In this document: positions 53,743 through 63,617 of the stretch, piece after piece
Position numbering within the stretch: position 1 is the stretch's first letter
Layout of the letters: each line of letters begins with the position of its first letter
Source of the DNA: Gonapodya prolifera JEL478
Lineage: Eukaryota > Monoblepharomycota > Monoblepharidomycetes > Monoblepharidales > Gonapodyaceae
Assembly (NCBI GenBank): GCA_001574975.1
Contig: KQ965789.1
Coordinates: 222,565-286,564, forward strand
DNA length: 64,000 nucleotides
Direction: 5' to 3'
The notes under the pieces: model-generated
What the model was told of the DNA's origin: nothing
The model's input: only the letters and a program-made list of their open reading frames with translations
The model's database searches: none
Program-made: the position numbers and the translations under genes

Positions 53743-56256
53743 CTACCGCCTCCCCCGCCCCGCACTCGACCCACCCAGCATCTCCTCATCACTCCTCGCG
53801 CCCTCCCCATCCCCGCCATAACTGAACCCCTCATCATGTTCCTCGGTTGCGCCCCAACCGACTCGCAGCGTGCTGGAAGACGTGAGTGACCCAAGCGACC
53901 GCACAGAGCCGAGTGACTCCGAGGTCTGGGACCCCGTTCCTGTTCTGGAGGGAACCACAAACGCCCCGAAATCACCCGATCGCGTTCGAGCACGGGATGA
54001 TGTGGACGTGTCCGCGTCGGCGTCGACGTCCGGGTCGGGTGACGGACCGAGGAAGGGCAACGGAGGGGTGTCGAGACGGGTGAGTGTTGGGGGGGAGCGC
54101 ATTCCGGACATGGGGGTGCGGAGAGGTGATGTGGGCGCGAGTGATGATGGGCCTGCGCTTGCGCCTGCTCCTGCGGTAGCACCAGCGGTTGCGCCGGAGC
54201 CCGTGCCCGCACTCGACGCAAGCGCAAGCGTCCGCGCAAGTTCCGCTCCCGACGGCGCCGCATAGAACCGCACCGAGGGCCTTGCACCAGCTTCGCTCAA
54301 CGACCCCGATCGGCGCATTGCTGATGTTTGTTGTGCAGCCTGGGACCGGGCCGAATTCAGCGACCCGGTTCTTTTGAGTTCGGGACTGCCCCCACCCCCT
54401 CCAGGGACACTTGCCCCACTATTCCTATTGCTTGCGCTCCCGCTAGAGCTCGCGATGTACACGGGTGATGGAACACGCCACCCCTCTAAACTGGTCGCAC
54501 TGTACCGCGTGGTCTGGAGCGGGGGCGAGGGCGTGGGCGTGGATTGGCTCACGGTGTGGAGGTCCGGGAGGGGTGGCACAGGCGCTGAGGGGGATGACGC
54601 GCCGGCGGGAACGGGATAGATTTGCACACCCGACGAGGACGTGAAGATGATGTCTGGAGTTGGGAGGCGTGCGGGCGTGGACGTGCCGGCGCCCGTGCGG
54701 TGGGGGTAGAAGGATTGGAACCGGGACAGGCCGGGCGAAACGGACCTGGATACTCTTGCTCCTGCTCCTGCTCCCGCGGATGCACCTTCGGACGTCGTGG
54801 AGGAAGACCCTGCGGCAAGAGCAAGCACGGGCGGCGCCCCCACCCAGGGTCCCGAAATCGTCCTCTTCACGTCATCTCCCTTTAGCGGCGCTGCGGCCAT
54901 CTCGGGGGAGGATGACGACGGCAAATACCCCCACGCCTCCCCGCCGCCACCACGGGAGACGTCACGACGCCGAATCCACCGCGCTCCAAGGACGAAGAGC
55001 GCGGCGACGAGGAGGATGGCGAGGATGGAGACGAGGATTGCTGGGAGGGGGGATGAACCGTCTGATTTGTCTGTCATGCCCCCGCCACTCCCTCCGCTAC
55101 CCCCGACTGCGACCGCGAGCGTGGTTGTGAGAGGAGAGGACGTGGTGGAGGCGAAATTGGCGCTCAGAGTAGGGTCGACGGTGGTTGGAGGGGTGGCGGT
55201 GAGGCCGTTTGCGGAGAGTGTGGGTAGGCCTGATTGGGTTTGGGTGGGGTTTGGTGTGTGTGATGCAGAGGCAGTGGTGGTGCGGGTGGGAGGTGGTGGA
55301 GGGGGTTTGGGAGGTGATGGAGGTGGTGATGAGGGAGAAGGAGGGGGTGATGGCGGAGGTGAAGGTGGAGGTGGTGCAGGTGCAGGTGGAGGACTAGGGA
55401 GATGTATCATGTGACGGTGACAGTGAGTTACCAAATTTCGGTACCGAAGCGGAATACAACTTACGGTGGTGGGATCGCTGCTTGTGCCGGCGGGGGAGGG
55501 GCCGGAGGTGGTGGAGGCGGCGGCGGTGGAGGTGGTGGACTTTTAAGTTTTCGAAGTTGAGACATGACTCCAAGATGCTACGAAGCAGTCACGCAGCAAC
55601 TCACGGTGGTGGTGGAGGCGGAGGGGGAGGAGGAGGACTGCGAAATCATTGTGTCACAGTTACACATGAGGCGTATTTTCGACATGTTTGCGCATCATCA
55701 ATGACTCACGGTGATGGCGGTGGTGGAGGTGGAGGTGGAGACGGAGACGACCCAAACGGCGGCGCTAGTTGTAGCCGCACACTTCATCAGCAACAAACGC
55801 TTTGCCAACACGCGAATATCGTGCGACTCACGCGGTACAGGAACTCCCCCTACTTGAAAACTCGAATACAAGCATCCAAGCGACGTGCACTGGACGTCGT
55901 ACCCTGGCAGCGGTGTGCAGTCGGCGACCGTTTTGCATGCTACGGTTGAGTGGGGATGGGGTGACGGGCGAAGGGGGAAGGGGGACATGTCAGGCGTGGA
56001 TGTGTGGAGTGTGGCGGGATGAGGAGGGAGTGGCTGTGCACGTACCGGCGTGTGCACCGTGGGGGGACAAGAGGAGCAGGAAAGGGATAAGGAGGAGTGC
56101 AGGGACTGCGGTGGGGTGGTGGAGTTGTCAGCATGGGTAGTTGGTGGAGAATCGCTCGCTCAGCAACGATCCTCGACCAACGCGCCAGGTCTCCTCCGCC
56201 AGACACCGCTCGTACCCTCCACACTCACGCGCACCGCCCACCCGTCGCAGTTTCAT
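53743..56256 (-). CDS. Proline-rich single-pass membrane protein, family member 2
   Basis: Seven exons, 56256-56229, 56105-56046, 55939-55832, 55764-55710, 55637-55605, 55539-55465 and 55393-53743, give 2010 nt (669 aa). Exon 1 is only MKLRRVGGA plus one base. Exon 2 completes a signal peptide (PALLLIPFLLLLSPHGAHA). Exon 3 is the Cys domain: ACKTVADCTPLPGYDVQCTS, then GCLYSSFQVGGVPVP. Exons 4-6 (55, 33 and 75 nt) encode proline runs, each boundary inside a CCN codon. Then come a Thr-rich linker (TVDPTLSANFASTTSS), one span (PLPAILVSILAILLVAALFV), basic RWIRRRD, and a Ser-rich tail with ISGPWVGAPPVLALA, TSLEGWRVPSPV, LTRLDTPPLP and GARSDEEM. All phases agree. Function unknown; surface sensor or wall anchor is inference. 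Confidence 0.85.
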
Positions 56257-56797
56257 CTCCGGTCGTGTTTTCACGCAAATCTCCGCGGAGGATTGTGTTG
56301 AGTTTGGGAGAGGGATGGTGCCTCTGGACAGTCCCTAAGGATGCACGCGGTCACCAAAGATGGAGCAAAAAATTACAAGCTAAGAATGGTAAGTGTGACG
56401 CGGTGGGCAGTGGAATGGTAACTGTTCAAGGGATATTCTTTGATCCCGATATTCGGTGGCTTGCGTGCTATTCGTTGCTTTCCGCTACTTCCACCAGTTC
56501 GGTCCTCGCTCGCACTATGTACTGACCCGGCCCGGGGCAGTCACCTCCACCAATTTACCTGAAAGCTCTGAGTCAACAAAATAAGACACTGTTCAAAGTT
56601 CACACATTATTACAAGAAAAGCACCTCGCCGTCCACCCAGAGGAGTATGATTACAACGGAAAAATCAGACTCGCATACCACTAGTCCAACCCACCAGGTC
56701 TCGCCCTCCTCCGCACCGTCCACTCTACATAATCCCAGCTCCAGCAAGCTTCAAATCCAGCACATTCTCATCCCCACTCCCCCTCCTCCTGCCCACT
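56257..56797. promoter_or_regulatory. Gap between members 2 and 3
   Basis: This 541-bp stretch holds the 3' flank of member 3 and the presumed promoter of member 2. Open frames here have no domain. I see no clear motif. Confidence 0.4.
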
Positions 56798-59005
56798 TCA
56801 CCTCCCACCCTCCCACCCCCTCCCCACAACATTCGCCGGGCCCCACATCTCCTCATCCGACCTTGTCCCGCCATGATCCCAAAAGGCCGGGTACTCATCT
56901 TCTCCCCCTCCCTCTCCCCCCGTCGACGACGACGATGATCCGGTTAAGGATACCTGAAACGACCCGCCGAAACTATCCGTGGGCGTGTCCAGGCGGGGTA
57001 GTGGGGGTGTGTAGATTCGGGGCAGGGGCGGCGGTGATTGCGGCAGTTGTGTTGGCTGCTGGAGTGGAGGCTGCGGTGGAGGTGGCTGTGGTGGTGGTGC
57101 GGTGGGAAGAATGGACGCCGTGGAGGTGGGATGACGGTGGAGGTGGTGGTGATGTCCAGAGCTTGTGAGAGATGTGGAGCGGTGAAGCGTGTACCCGGGG
57201 CCTTGCACTTGAACACCCCTGGCGGCGGCCTCATTGAGTGAATTCGCGCGGTGTACGCTTGAACCGGCCCCTGTCCCGGTCCCGGTCCTCGACCCGCTTG
57301 AGGATATGCTGCGTGCGAGTCCTGCACCTGCACCCGCACCCGCCGACACCGTGCCTGCCATTCTCCCCGGCGGACTCCCACTCCCCGAACTCGGGACATT
57401 CACGGGCGAGGGCACGCGCCATCCCTCGAGGGTCATCGACTCCGCCCCGCTTTGGCGTGCATGGAGGGTCTGTGGCGGTGAAGACCGGAGAGGCGTGGTG
57501 GCAAGAGCAAGCGACACGGGCGGCGACGGAAACGCCACCATCTGCGTGCCCGAAGACGAGAACAGCACGTCCGGGTCCGGCATGCCCGACCCCCTGTGGC
57601 TAAGCGCGCTTCTGCTGGCACTCATCCCGCTCACACTCCGGCTGTCACTGCCACTGCCGCTTCTGCTCAGGCTCCAGCCGTTCATCCCGTTCCCGGTTCC
57701 AGCGTGGGATGGAGAATGGCTGGACGGCGAATGCCCCGACCCGAGGACGAGCAAAGGAGGTGCGCCGAGGTAGGGGCCCGAGATTTGGGGGAGGGGCGGT
57801 TTGGGTGACGTCGAACCCCCGGCGGTGAAGCCCGGTGTGGACATGGACATGGAGGGAAGGTGCGCAAACACCCCCGTACCCCTCTTCCCCACCCTGCTGG
57901 GCTCCCGATGGCGCCTGCGCCTCCATTTAGTCAAGAGGACGAACGCGGCCACGATGATGATGACGGCTGCGAGGGCGGCGAGGATCGCGGGCATGGCGGG
58001 GGAGGGTGGTGTGGTAACTGTGGTTGTGCTTTGGGGTGAGGGGGAGGAGGAGCCGGAGCCGGGTGTAGGTGGGCTCACGGGGAGGGGGAGGGATGAAGGT
58101 GTGGAGGAGGTAGAGGATGTGGCCGATTTGGCGCTGAAGAGGGGGTCGACCGTCGTGAGCCCGTTTGCGGTCAAGGTCGGGTTTGCAGCTCCCGCGGTGG
58201 GGTCGCCTGGTGATTGTGGTGCAGGCGTGCCTGAGCTTGAGCCTGCACCTGCGCCTGTGCCCCCTCCTGAAGCAGCTCCAGGTGGTGGTGGTGGTGGACG
58301 TGGAGGTGACGAGGGGGGAGGAGGAGGAGAGGGAGGTGGCGGTGGTGGTCTAGCAGCGGGAGGCGGTGTGGGAGGAGGAGGAGGTGGTGGTGGTGGTGGA
58401 GCAGGTGGTGGTGGTGGACTGGAACATTTTTCAATGGTTGAGTATTTGCACGTCCGAACGACACTTGAATATGCACGACTCACGGAGGTGGTGGAGGCGG
58501 CGGCGGACGAGCTGGTGGTGCTGTTTTTGCAAACATGCCATCACTTACAACCCCCTCGATCATGTAAGCAATCCTCGTCCACTCACGCGGCACTGGAACC
58601 CCACCAATTTGAAAACTCGTGTACACGCACCCCACCGCCGTGCACTGGACGTCGTACCCGGGCAGCGGGTTGCAGTCTGCGACGGTCGTGCATGCTGCGT
58701 GTATGTGCGCGTTGGGGAGGGGGGTGATATGTCAGAAATGGAAATGCAAATGAGGTTGGATATGGTGTGGTGCAGTGTGGGGGAAGAGTAATGAACCCAC
58801 CTGCGTCTGCACCTGGGGAGAAAATGACGAGGAGGAGTAGAAGTGGGCCGAGGGCAAGTGGCGGGTCTGCGAGTTGGGTTTGTACGTTGTGAGACAAGGA
58901 TTCCGAATTAGGTTTATGTGGAATCACATCAAAAACCCGTTATCGACGGCAAAGCTCTGAGCCCATACACTCACGCGCACCACCTCGTCGTCGGCGCTCC
59001 ATCCT
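56798..59005 (-). CDS. Proline-rich single-pass membrane protein, family member 3
   Basis: Five exons, 59005-58975, 58866-58801, 58694-58587, 58520-58484 and 58418-56798, give 1863 nt (620 aa). Exon 1 is MERRRRGGGA plus one base; exon 2 is PPLALGPLLLLLVIFSPGAD; exon 3 (108 nt, the same length as in member 2) is ACTTVADCNPLPGYDVQCTA and GCVYTSFQIGGVPVP. Exon 4 (37 nt) and the start of exon 5 encode a Pro/Ala/Arg stalk of about 60 residues. The linker has TVDPLFSAKSATSSTSS. A span (MPAILAALAAVIIIVAAFVL) is followed by KWRRRRHR. The tail has ISGPYLGAPPLLVLG, MTLEGWRVPSPV, LPRLDTPTDSF and GTRSDEEM, plus a His-rich HHHHLHRH. Clear paralogue of member 2. Confidence 0.85.
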
Positions 59006-59390
59006 CGACGCTTGTCTGGATATACGAGATCGCAGAGGATTGCGGTGAGGTGTTGGGATGTGTGGCGTGACCTAATAAACTTTGCAGGCAGTTTGTAAAG
59101 ATGCCTCGACTCCTGATGGAGCAAAAACTTCACCAAAGATATGTATGTATGTACGTGAAAGTATGTGTTATGTAATTGGGACGAAGATTTAGACGCGTTG
59201 TACGCTGTTACTGAATAAATAGAGCATCACTAGAAACGAATTCGAAACAACCACTTGCATATATCAGTTTTTGATATTGTCGGTGCCGAATGAGCTGTTT
59301 TGGGGGGGTCCATGATTGCTTGGCTAAATTCGGCAAGAACGGGAACATCGTCATAGAAAGCAATCGATTTCCATCACCGCCGTCCCACCC
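59006..59390. other. Upstream flank of member 3
   Basis: The gap holds the presumed promoter of member 3 and leads to the Crinkler remnant. It contains a small tatgtatgtatg run near 59142. No gene is supported. Confidence 0.4.
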
Positions 59391-61700
59391 ATGGACGAAA
59401 TCACATTCTGGTGCTCGGTGGTCGGCGAGGGCTAGCCGCTTACCGTGACCCGGTCGTCGCAAACGTCAGTGGATGTCCTGAAGGAAACCATCAAGGCGAA
59501 GTTAATGCCATTGTTCGACAACGTTGGATCCCCTTTTGTTCAGCTGTTCAAGACCGATAGTGACGCGTTCTCCTCTGGTCGAAAAGTGTCACGTGAGAAT
59601 TTGAAGGATGATGCCTTGTAATGCATACTTCTGGAGAAGGACTTTGTCCTACGTGCCGCCAAGTAAAGGTCGCACAGTGATTTGAGGTGGTTCTGGGAGA
59701 GAAATACCAGGTCGTGGTTGTTGAGTGTGGCGAGAAACTGCACGAGTGGCGTCACGGGTGTCTTCAGAGGATTCGAGGCAATTTGTGGGTGAGACTCACG
59801 AGATTTTGAACGTTCCCCACCTGTGAGACCAGGACAAGTCATTTATCTGCAAAGAAAGCGACCTGCACTTTTTTGTTCACGTCTGCTATAACGCTCTGAA
59901 GCTGCTTGAGGGGAATCGGAAACGCTTGGTTCGTGCACTAAAGTTCATGTGCTAACGCCACGAATGTTGCGTTACCCAACAATCTCTTCCCCCCTTCAAT
60001 GGACGAAATCACACTTTGGTGAGACGGAGCTCGGCCCCGCAGCTGAACGTTTCCACCCCTTGCGTCGAGCTTTTCAAGGCTAACGGGATCTTTTCTTCCA
60101 ATTGGCGCAACATGTCGCGCGCGGGCCTCAGAGATGTGGATATGTTGGACTCCATGAAGAAAGTCGCAACGTACTTTCAGAACTCGTCCCCCGAGGAGAA
60201 AATCGACGTTCTCCTATTGAACACCGAAGGTATTTGCAATAGCTCACAAGACTTCATGCTGTGAAGGGCACCACATCTGATTTGTCCTTTAATGTGGAAA
60301 GGGACAGCACCAATCCCAGTCAAACCCGCAGAGTTCCCTCCAATCACCGAATCCAATCATGCGCAGCTTCTTAAATCTTTGCCCACCAATCTTGTTCCCG
60401 CGCCTTCGTCAGGAGCAAAGCTCGAGTCACTGATGAACCAAAAGGTGCCCGAAGAAATGGAACTTTACTATCACACGCCCGTCCCGCCCCCGACCCCAAG
60501 ATTGTTGCTATCGCTTCAGATTTGCGGGAAAGAATGGCAGGTTTCTATGAGTGTGAGGAGTCCAGGACACAGCACGCCAAAGTGTTCCTACAGGGCTTGA
60601 TGCCCCGGGAGCGGTTGTTGGAGACATCAGCGGCCATTCTGACTCACGTTCTGACACTGGTGCATATATTTTGACTTCTTTCCTTGAGGAGGTGCCTCTT
60701 GTGCTTTTGGAAGTGAAGAACAAGCTAGGTGCGTGCATTTGTACGGTTGTAGTTTTGTGATCACCAAAATTTATCTACCTACGTGCAAGGTGTTGGGGCT
60801 TGTAACCCGCTCCCTCAACTCTTCTCCTCTCTAACCGGTGGCAAGAGCGCGTGCACACCTGCCACCTGAGAGGCGTGCCAAGATTCCATCTGTTCCATTT
60901 TTTGCTCTTTCTGTTGTCGGAGCTGTTTTGACAGTTTGGGGTGCAGTCTGTTCTGCACAATTGTACGCCGACAGGCTGGCCATGGTTGATCTCTCCAATC
61001 CATATGCCGTTGACAAACTCATTGAGACGTGTTCAGCCTTTCAAATTGCTTGTGGCGACCTTGCAACTAGTGCTGCGGCTCAAGAAGGAGAGACTCACCG
61101 GAAACGATTTCTTCCCTGGCTCGTCGACTTTGGACTGTCTGAGGGTCCGTTGCAGTATGTTCAAGCTCTGATGTAAAATGCACAATTTGTGCCACCAAAT
61201 TATGTGAAGTTGACGTTGTCTTTCTCCATCAATCCAGGAAGAACGGACGACCCTTCTACCAATTTGCCAACCTTGCACGACAAGCCGCTGACCCTGTTCC
61301 ATCTCTCGTGGTCAAGTTTTCATCCCACTATGGCACTGATGCACACAAGCTTTTGTCTGAATAGTCACCCTTGCTTGTGCCAGAGCTTGTCACAGTGAAA
61401 AGTGACGCAATTCCTGGGTGGACAGCCATTGTTATGGAATATCTCCATTCATACAAGACTCTTGACAAGTGGAGTTCAAAGAATGCTGACCGCCAGGATC
61501 TTGTCCAAAACGTGAGGGAAAAATTACTACCGCAGTTGAGGTGATGCACGGTGCCGGGTTCGTGTTTGGAGATCTGAGAGACCCCAACGTAAAGCTTGAA
61601 ACACTGCGTGAAACTTTCCGGAAAGTGGGCTATGAGGTGATTTATGGACTCGATTATAGAAGAACTGGATATCGTCCAGTTGATTGCGCTTGTGGAAGGA
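59391..61700 (+). pseudogene. Crinkler-like remnant with kinase-like C-terminus
   Basis: Two start copies lie 608 bp apart. At 59391 the text is MDEITFWCSVVGEG, a TAG, then SVDVLKETIKAKLMPLFDNV and FVQLFKTDSDAF, a fungal Crinkler N-terminal (ubiquitin-like) pattern. At 59999 MDEITLW is followed at once by a stop; further on VELFKANGIFSSNW resumes the same pattern. Downstream, in several frames, come SFLEEVPLVLLEVKNKLG, FFALSVVGAVLTVWGAVCSA, FYQFANLARQAADPVPSLVV, VKFSSHYGTDAHKLLSE, TAIVMEYLHSYKTL and GAGFVFGDLRDPNVK, a protein-kinase-like fold with catalytic-loop text. Many stops and shifts show decay. The domain call rests on remembered family patterns; the Crinkler label is moderately sure and the kinase-like label better. 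Confidence 0.65.
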
Positions 61701-61705
61701 GTCGG

Positions 61706-61805
61706 GCGAGGGTTGCTGAGTGAGACCGATGGCACGCGGATGCATGCGAGAGACGAGTACGAGAGAGAGAACCGAGAGAGACGAGCTGTTCAACACTTTG
61801 ATCTT
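61706..61805 (-). repeat. GA-rich LTR-like repeat, copy 1
   Basis: This segment shares gggttgc(t/c)gagtg, ggcacgcg, gagtacgag and gagagag blocks with 63746-63860. Read on the minus strand it begins tgttgaacagctcg and is CTC-rich, which resembles the end of a copia-type LTR. No tRNA primer site or coding part is attached. Confidence 0.45.
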
Positions 61806-61880
61806 GTGGTACCGCCAGCCTGCAAGCGATGGTAAAAAGCTACACTCAACGGAATAACGAGAGACATTCCTCTAGCTAGG

Positions 61881-62855
61881 CTAGACCAACTTATCCGCGT
61901 TCACCTCCCTCATAACCCTCGCCGTCTCCCTCTCTCCCCCACCTTGCTCTTGCTCCCTCCCACCCTCCGCTTCCAACGCCTCCACCACCCCCCTCACATC
62001 CCTCCCCTCCCTATTCTGGCTCATCTTCCTCTTGCCCTCGATCCTGTCCACATGCACGACCACGCCCACGATCGCCTTGAGCATCGTGGCGATGTAGGAT
62101 TCGGGCGCGTCGGTGACGGACCAGGAGAGGTTTCGACGGTGCTCGTGGTGGGATGTGAGACGAGAGACGAGGGAGAGGAGGAAGGTGCGGTCGTGGATCA
62201 GTTCGATGCGGCCATAGGCGTGGACGGCCTTGAGTGTTATCGTGTTGTTGGGGCACCACCCCGGTATGGTTGATGGTTGAGCAGAGCGGGAGCCAGTCAC
62301 GATCGTCAATACGCGCAAAACTGCCCTATCCAAACCCAACCAAGAGACACCAACCTCATAATTCCAGGTCGGAACATGCCTCCCATGCTCCTTCTTGCTC
62401 GGGTACCACCCGGGACTGACGTACGCGGACGCATCCGTCTGGAAAATGACCATGGACGGGTGTGCAGGCGCCGCAGATTCAGACTCGTCGAGGAAGTGTT
62501 TCCAGTGCGGGTTAGCGCGGGCGATGTGACCGAGGAGGCGGATTTTGGGGCGCTGGGGCTCGGGATGGGGCTCGCGAACGTCACTGGCGGAAGAGGAAGC
62601 AGATGCGGAAGCGTCGGCGCCAGGATTAGGATCCGTTTCGACAAGCCAGGGGATGTTGGTGGCAAACAGGCCGTTCTGGGACGAGTAGGTGACGAGATTC
62701 CCCGTCTGGGATCGCTCGATGAGGGAGAGGAGGACGGGGAGGGACTCTTCGGCGAATGCCTTGTGGAAGCAGGTGGGGCAAGGGGATCAGCGATGCAGGT
62801 ACGAAGGGGAGGTAATCGCAGGTGGCAAGTGCAAACTTACAGCGGGGATGTACAT
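61881..62855 (-). CDS. PaiB-like FMN-binding split-barrel protein
   Basis: Three exons, 62855-62841 (15 nt), 62759-62355 and 62228-61881, give 768 nt (255 aa). The tiny first exon is MYIPA, joined to AFAEESLPVLLSLIERSQTG, GLFATNIPWLVETDP, LLGHIARANPHWK, VIFQTDASAYVSPGWYPSKK, HGRHVPTWNYE and AVHAYGRIELIHD. Then come WSVTDAPESYIATMLKAIVG and IEGKRKMSQNREGRDVRGVV. This is the whole PaiB pattern; bacterial PaiB is linked to polyamine acetylation and sporulation control, and fungal homologues probably bind flavin. A Ser/Ala-rich insert (ASASASSSASD) is fungal. The domain is widespread in bacteria and fungi, so ancient transfer is possible but not shown. It is divergent from the next gene by 35 bp. 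Confidence 0.9.
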
Positions 62856-62890
62856 CGAGGTGGTGGAAGGTGGATTAGAGGCACGGTGGC
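62856..62890. promoter_or_regulatory. Short bidirectional start interval
   Basis: Only 35 bp lie between the PaiB-like ATG (62855, minus) and the proposed ATG at 62891 (plus). If both starts are right, the promoters overlap coding sequence or the first PaiB intron. Confidence 0.35.
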
Positions 62891-63617
62891 ATGAAATGCG
62901 GGCCGGTCCGAAATGGAGGGGCTTTGGTCGTCGCCGTGCCTTTGGTCGGAACAGGCTTCGCGATACAAGTCGATATTTTCCTGCGTGGGCTTCGACTTCT
63001 GGGAGTCAAAGTGCCCGAGGAACCTGCTGATTTTGCTAGCGCACCGGGCGGTAATCGCAGCAAGCGACCTGCCCCGCTTGCTCTTCCACCCCCGCCTTCT
63101 GCTCAACCACACAAGACAAGGCCGGCTGCTGCAGCTCCACCTGCGTTCCCGGACGCGTCTGCGCTGCTCGTTCACAGCAATGCCGATTCCTTGGCGGATC
63201 TCATGACGTGGGATCCGTTTTGGGACACCCACCCCGCCATGGCCATGTTTATTGGCCACGCCATCATGTCGGTCAGAGTCGCGGCGAGGCTTTTGGAGTT
63301 GCATGGTGTGGATGCGCTGAGGACGGGGCTTAGGACGCTCGGGGTTGTGAATCGTGAGAGTCGGGGGAGGGGAGGATGCCCTGTTGTTGAGCGTTTGTCT
63401 TCGTCTATTGGCGCGTCTACAACGGTGTTTCTGTCCCGCTCCCCCCTGCACGATCCCGATAGCCTTTTCTCTCATCACGCCGTTTCTTGTTGTCATGAAG
63501 GAAGCCCTGCGAGCGTCGACCGCGCCCACCACTGACGACGCCCATTACCTCGTCGTCCAGAACGCGATCGACGGGTTCGGCGGCTACGAGACGTTCCGCG
63601 CCATGACGGGGCTTTAG
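62891..63617 (+). CDS. Unassigned protein with a probable frame break
   Basis: From ATG 62891 the frame reads GFAIQVDIFLRGLRLLGVKV, a Pro/Ala-rich linker, LLVHSNADSLADLMTWDPFW, AMAMFIGHAIMSVRVAARLL and HGVDALRTGLRTLG. Near 63355-63375, within a G-rich run, the sensible text moves one frame over to GGGEDALLLSVCLRLLARL, IAFSLITPFLVVMKEAL and AIDGFGGYETFRAMTGL, stop at 63617. The helical hydrophobic pattern and consistent ending suggest a real protein of about 240 residues with a one-base indel. I do not recognise the family. Confidence 0.5.

Noticed and set aside
54374-58727. Long plus-strand Gly/Val-rich frames opposite the proline-rich genes
   Set aside because: They are reverse complements of CCN runs; they have no domain, signal or splice logic of their own.
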